From assembly GCA_003585735.1 (NCBI GenBank), contig NQOH01000006.1, positions 37,652-43,932 of the forward strand: DNA of 6,281 nucleotides, read 5' to 3'. Below are positions 5,073 to 6,281 of this stretch, piece after piece; within the stretch, counting starts at the first letter, position 1; the number at the start of each line of letters is the position of its first letter. Both the position numbers and the translations under genes were made by a program. The notes below the pieces were generated by a model. The model ran no database searches, was not told the DNA's origin, and saw nothing but the letters and a program-made list of their open reading frames with translations. The stretch is from Gardnerella kenyensis. Its GTDB lineage: Bacteria > Actinomycetota > Actinomycetes > Actinomycetales > Bifidobacteriaceae.

Positions 5073-6077
5073 CTACACGGATCCAAGATGATGCTGAGTT
5101 GCGTGCTCAGTTGCGTCGGAGCTGTCGCCGTCAAACTCCCCCGCATCCGCAGCATCAACTAGCGCGAGCGCAGCATCCGCAACATCCGGCCGCAACGCGT
5201 CAAGCCAGTGAATGCGCGCATCTCGCCCAAACCAGCCCATCTGCTTGCGCGCAAGTCGCCGCGTTTTTTGCGCAATATCCTCAAAAGCCTCGTCTTCGCT
5301 CCAAACGCCATCCAAATAATCCATAATCTGCTGGTAGCCGAGCGCACGAGCCGCCGTAACCCCCAAACGCTCGCGAATTGCGCGCACTTCGTCCACAAAA
5401 CCCTGCTCACACATCAACTGCGTACGCAAATTCACGCGCTTATCCAAATCATCGCGACGCAAATCCAAACCAATTTGCACGCAATCAATCACATACTTAT
5501 AGCGCGGAAGCGTTGCAGAATAAGGCTTTCCGGTAAGCTCAATCACTTCAAGCGCGCGAATTGTGCGGCGAGGATTGCGCGCATCCATATGAGCCGCCGC
5601 AACCGGATCCTTCCTCTGCAACTCCGCAAAAAGCGCGCCCGCACCCTCCTTGCGCTCGCGCTCCTCCAAAGCCGCGCGAACAGACTCATCCGTGCCCGGA
5701 AAAGTAATATCATCCACGGCAGCGCGCGCGTACAATCCCGAACCGCCAACTAAAATCGGCCTCACACCGCGCGACTGCAGCTCACGAATGCAATTTCGCG
5801 CAAGATCTTGAAAGCGCGCGACGGTCATTGTTTCTTCCGGATCGATAATATCCAGCAAATGATGAGGCACTTCCGCCTGCTCCTGAGCGCTCGCCTTCGC
5901 CGTGCCAATATCCATATGCCGGTACATTTGATACGCATCTGCGTTGATGATTTCCGCGCGCACGCCGCGCTGAGCCAACTTCTTCGCCAGCGCAATACCA
6001 AGACTTGTTTTGCCGGAAGCTGTAGGGCCTACGATTGAAATCACTTTCGGTACGTGATTTTGCTTATTTTCCGCCAC
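5073..6077 (-). CDS. miaA: tRNA dimethylallyltransferase
   Basis: MiaA transfers a dimethylallyl group from DMAPP to N6 of A37 in tRNAs that read codons starting with U (i6A37), in the cytoplasm. The 334 residues are full length. Motifs in order: P-loop GPTASGKT (17-24); INADAYQMYRHMDIGTAKA (44-62), with the catalytic-region Asp47; HHLLDI; VGGSGLY (110-116); NPRRTIRALE; GYQQ (247-250); and TRRLARKQMGWF (272-283). The C-terminal tail of about 40 residues is Ala/Asp-rich and ends in a His-containing segment. I chose GTG 6077 because AAGGAG (complement of 6084-6089) sits 6 bases before it; the open frame extends to GTG 6095 but would then contain that site. The kinase gene follows on the same strand after 216 bases of repeats, so co-transcription is possible but not obvious. 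Confidence 0.95.
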   Translation of the reverse strand: MAENKQNHVPKVISIVGPTASGKTSLGIALAKKLAQRGVRAEIINADAYQMYRHMDIGTAKASAQEQAEVPHHLLDIIDPEETMTVARFQDLARNCIRELQSRGVRPILVGGSGLYARAAVDDITFPGTDESVRAALEERERKEGAGALFAELQRKDPVAAAHMDARNPRRTIRALEVIELTGKPYSATLPRYKYVIDCVQIGLDLRRDDLDKRVNLRTQLMCEQGFVDEVRAIRERLGVTAARALGYQQIMDYLDGVWSEDEAFEDIAQKTRRLARKQMGWFGRDARIHWLDALRPDVADAALALVDAADAGEFDGDSSDATEHATQHHLGSV

Positions 6078-6083
6078 GTCACG

Positions 6084-6089
6084 CTCCTT
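6084..6089 (-). promoter_or_regulatory. ribosome binding site deciding the miaA start
   Basis: AAGGAG on the minus strand, 6 bases before GTG 6077. It supports the shorter protein over the reading from GTG 6095. Confidence 0.75.
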
Positions 6090-6127
6090 CAACACGGCAT
6101 GCTTTCAATGAGATAACCATCTTAGAT

Positions 6128-6133
6128 ATTATA
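6128..6133 (-). promoter_or_regulatory. -10 box of a likely miaA promoter
   Basis: The minus strand reads a consensus TATAAT about 50 bases upstream of the miaA start. The DNA on its 5' side is strongly A/T-rich. The -35 position (about 6151-6156) reads ACCAAA, a poor match, so the promoter may be weak or activator-dependent. Confidence 0.45.
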
Positions 6134-6186
6134 GTTTATATTACTATTTGTTTGGTGTGGCGCGAGTTTTGTGGGATTTCTCTCCT

Positions 6187-6208
6187 CGCACGTCCCGTCC
6201 TTCGTGCG
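6187..6208. repeat. short inverted repeat upstream of miaA
   Basis: CGCACG (6187-6192) and CGTGCG (6203-6208) are complementary around a 10-base loop. No T-tract follows on either strand. It lies in 6134-6281, a stretch in which I find no gene; it could be a stem in a transcript arriving from the right, or chance. Confidence 0.3.
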
Positions 6209-6281
6209 CTCTGGCTGTTAAAAGAGTTCAGTGTGTTCGCCTATCTTTAAAGAATGTAGCTTCTCAGTCCTCTTTTAGTGC

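Noticed and set aside
6035..6250. 71-codon plus-strand open frame upstream of miaA
   Set aside because: It overlaps the miaA start on the opposite strand and its promoter region; no ribosome binding site or known domain.

Overview
The window looks like chromosomal DNA from the actinobacterial family Bifidobacteriaceae. The tmRNA at its left end encodes the tag AKSNRTEFALAA, which I recall as the Bifidobacterium-type tag. The protein families (a tandem universal stress protein, a DUF2530-type membrane protein, a SenX3-like sensor kinase) are also typical of actinobacteria. The A/T-rich intergenic DNA and many A/T-ending codons suggest a low-GC member such as Gardnerella. That genus call is inference; no species marker is present.

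Layout, left to right. 116-512 is ssrA (tmRNA, + strand), followed by a strong and nearly symmetrical hairpin terminator at 516-549. 635-1660 (- strand) is a two-domain universal stress protein whose transcription runs toward ssrA, so the hairpin probably serves both. 1661-1941 is a gap with short repeats. 1942-3045 (- strand) is a membrane-anchored or secreted CHAP-domain cell-wall hydrolase. 3046-3272 is a divergent gap with a five-copy 23-bp tandem array reaching into the start of the next gene. 3273-3539 (+) is a small DUF2530-like two-helix membrane protein, which overlaps the tail of the next gene by 12 bp. 3528-4856 (- strand) is a SenX3-like sensor kinase homologue that keeps its ATP-binding boxes but has Glu where the phosphoacceptor His should be. 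4857-5072 holds three exact-length 52-bp tandem repeats, each opening with an 18-bp inverted repeat. 5073-6077 (- strand) is miaA (tRNA dimethylallyltransferase). 6078-6281 is its upstream region with a good -10 box.

The genes do not form one pathway. They are housekeeping RNA and translation functions (ssrA, miaA), envelope maintenance (CHAP), stress (Usp) and signalling (kinase). No mobile element, CRISPR array, tRNA or rRNA is visible.

The two most unusual things are the kinase without its phosphoacceptor histidine, which also carries an in-frame 12-bp repeat tract in its linker, and the palindromic 52-bp array directly upstream of that kinase. More broadly, nearly every gap carries its own unrelated short tandem repeat (periods 9, 15, 19, 23 and 52 bp).
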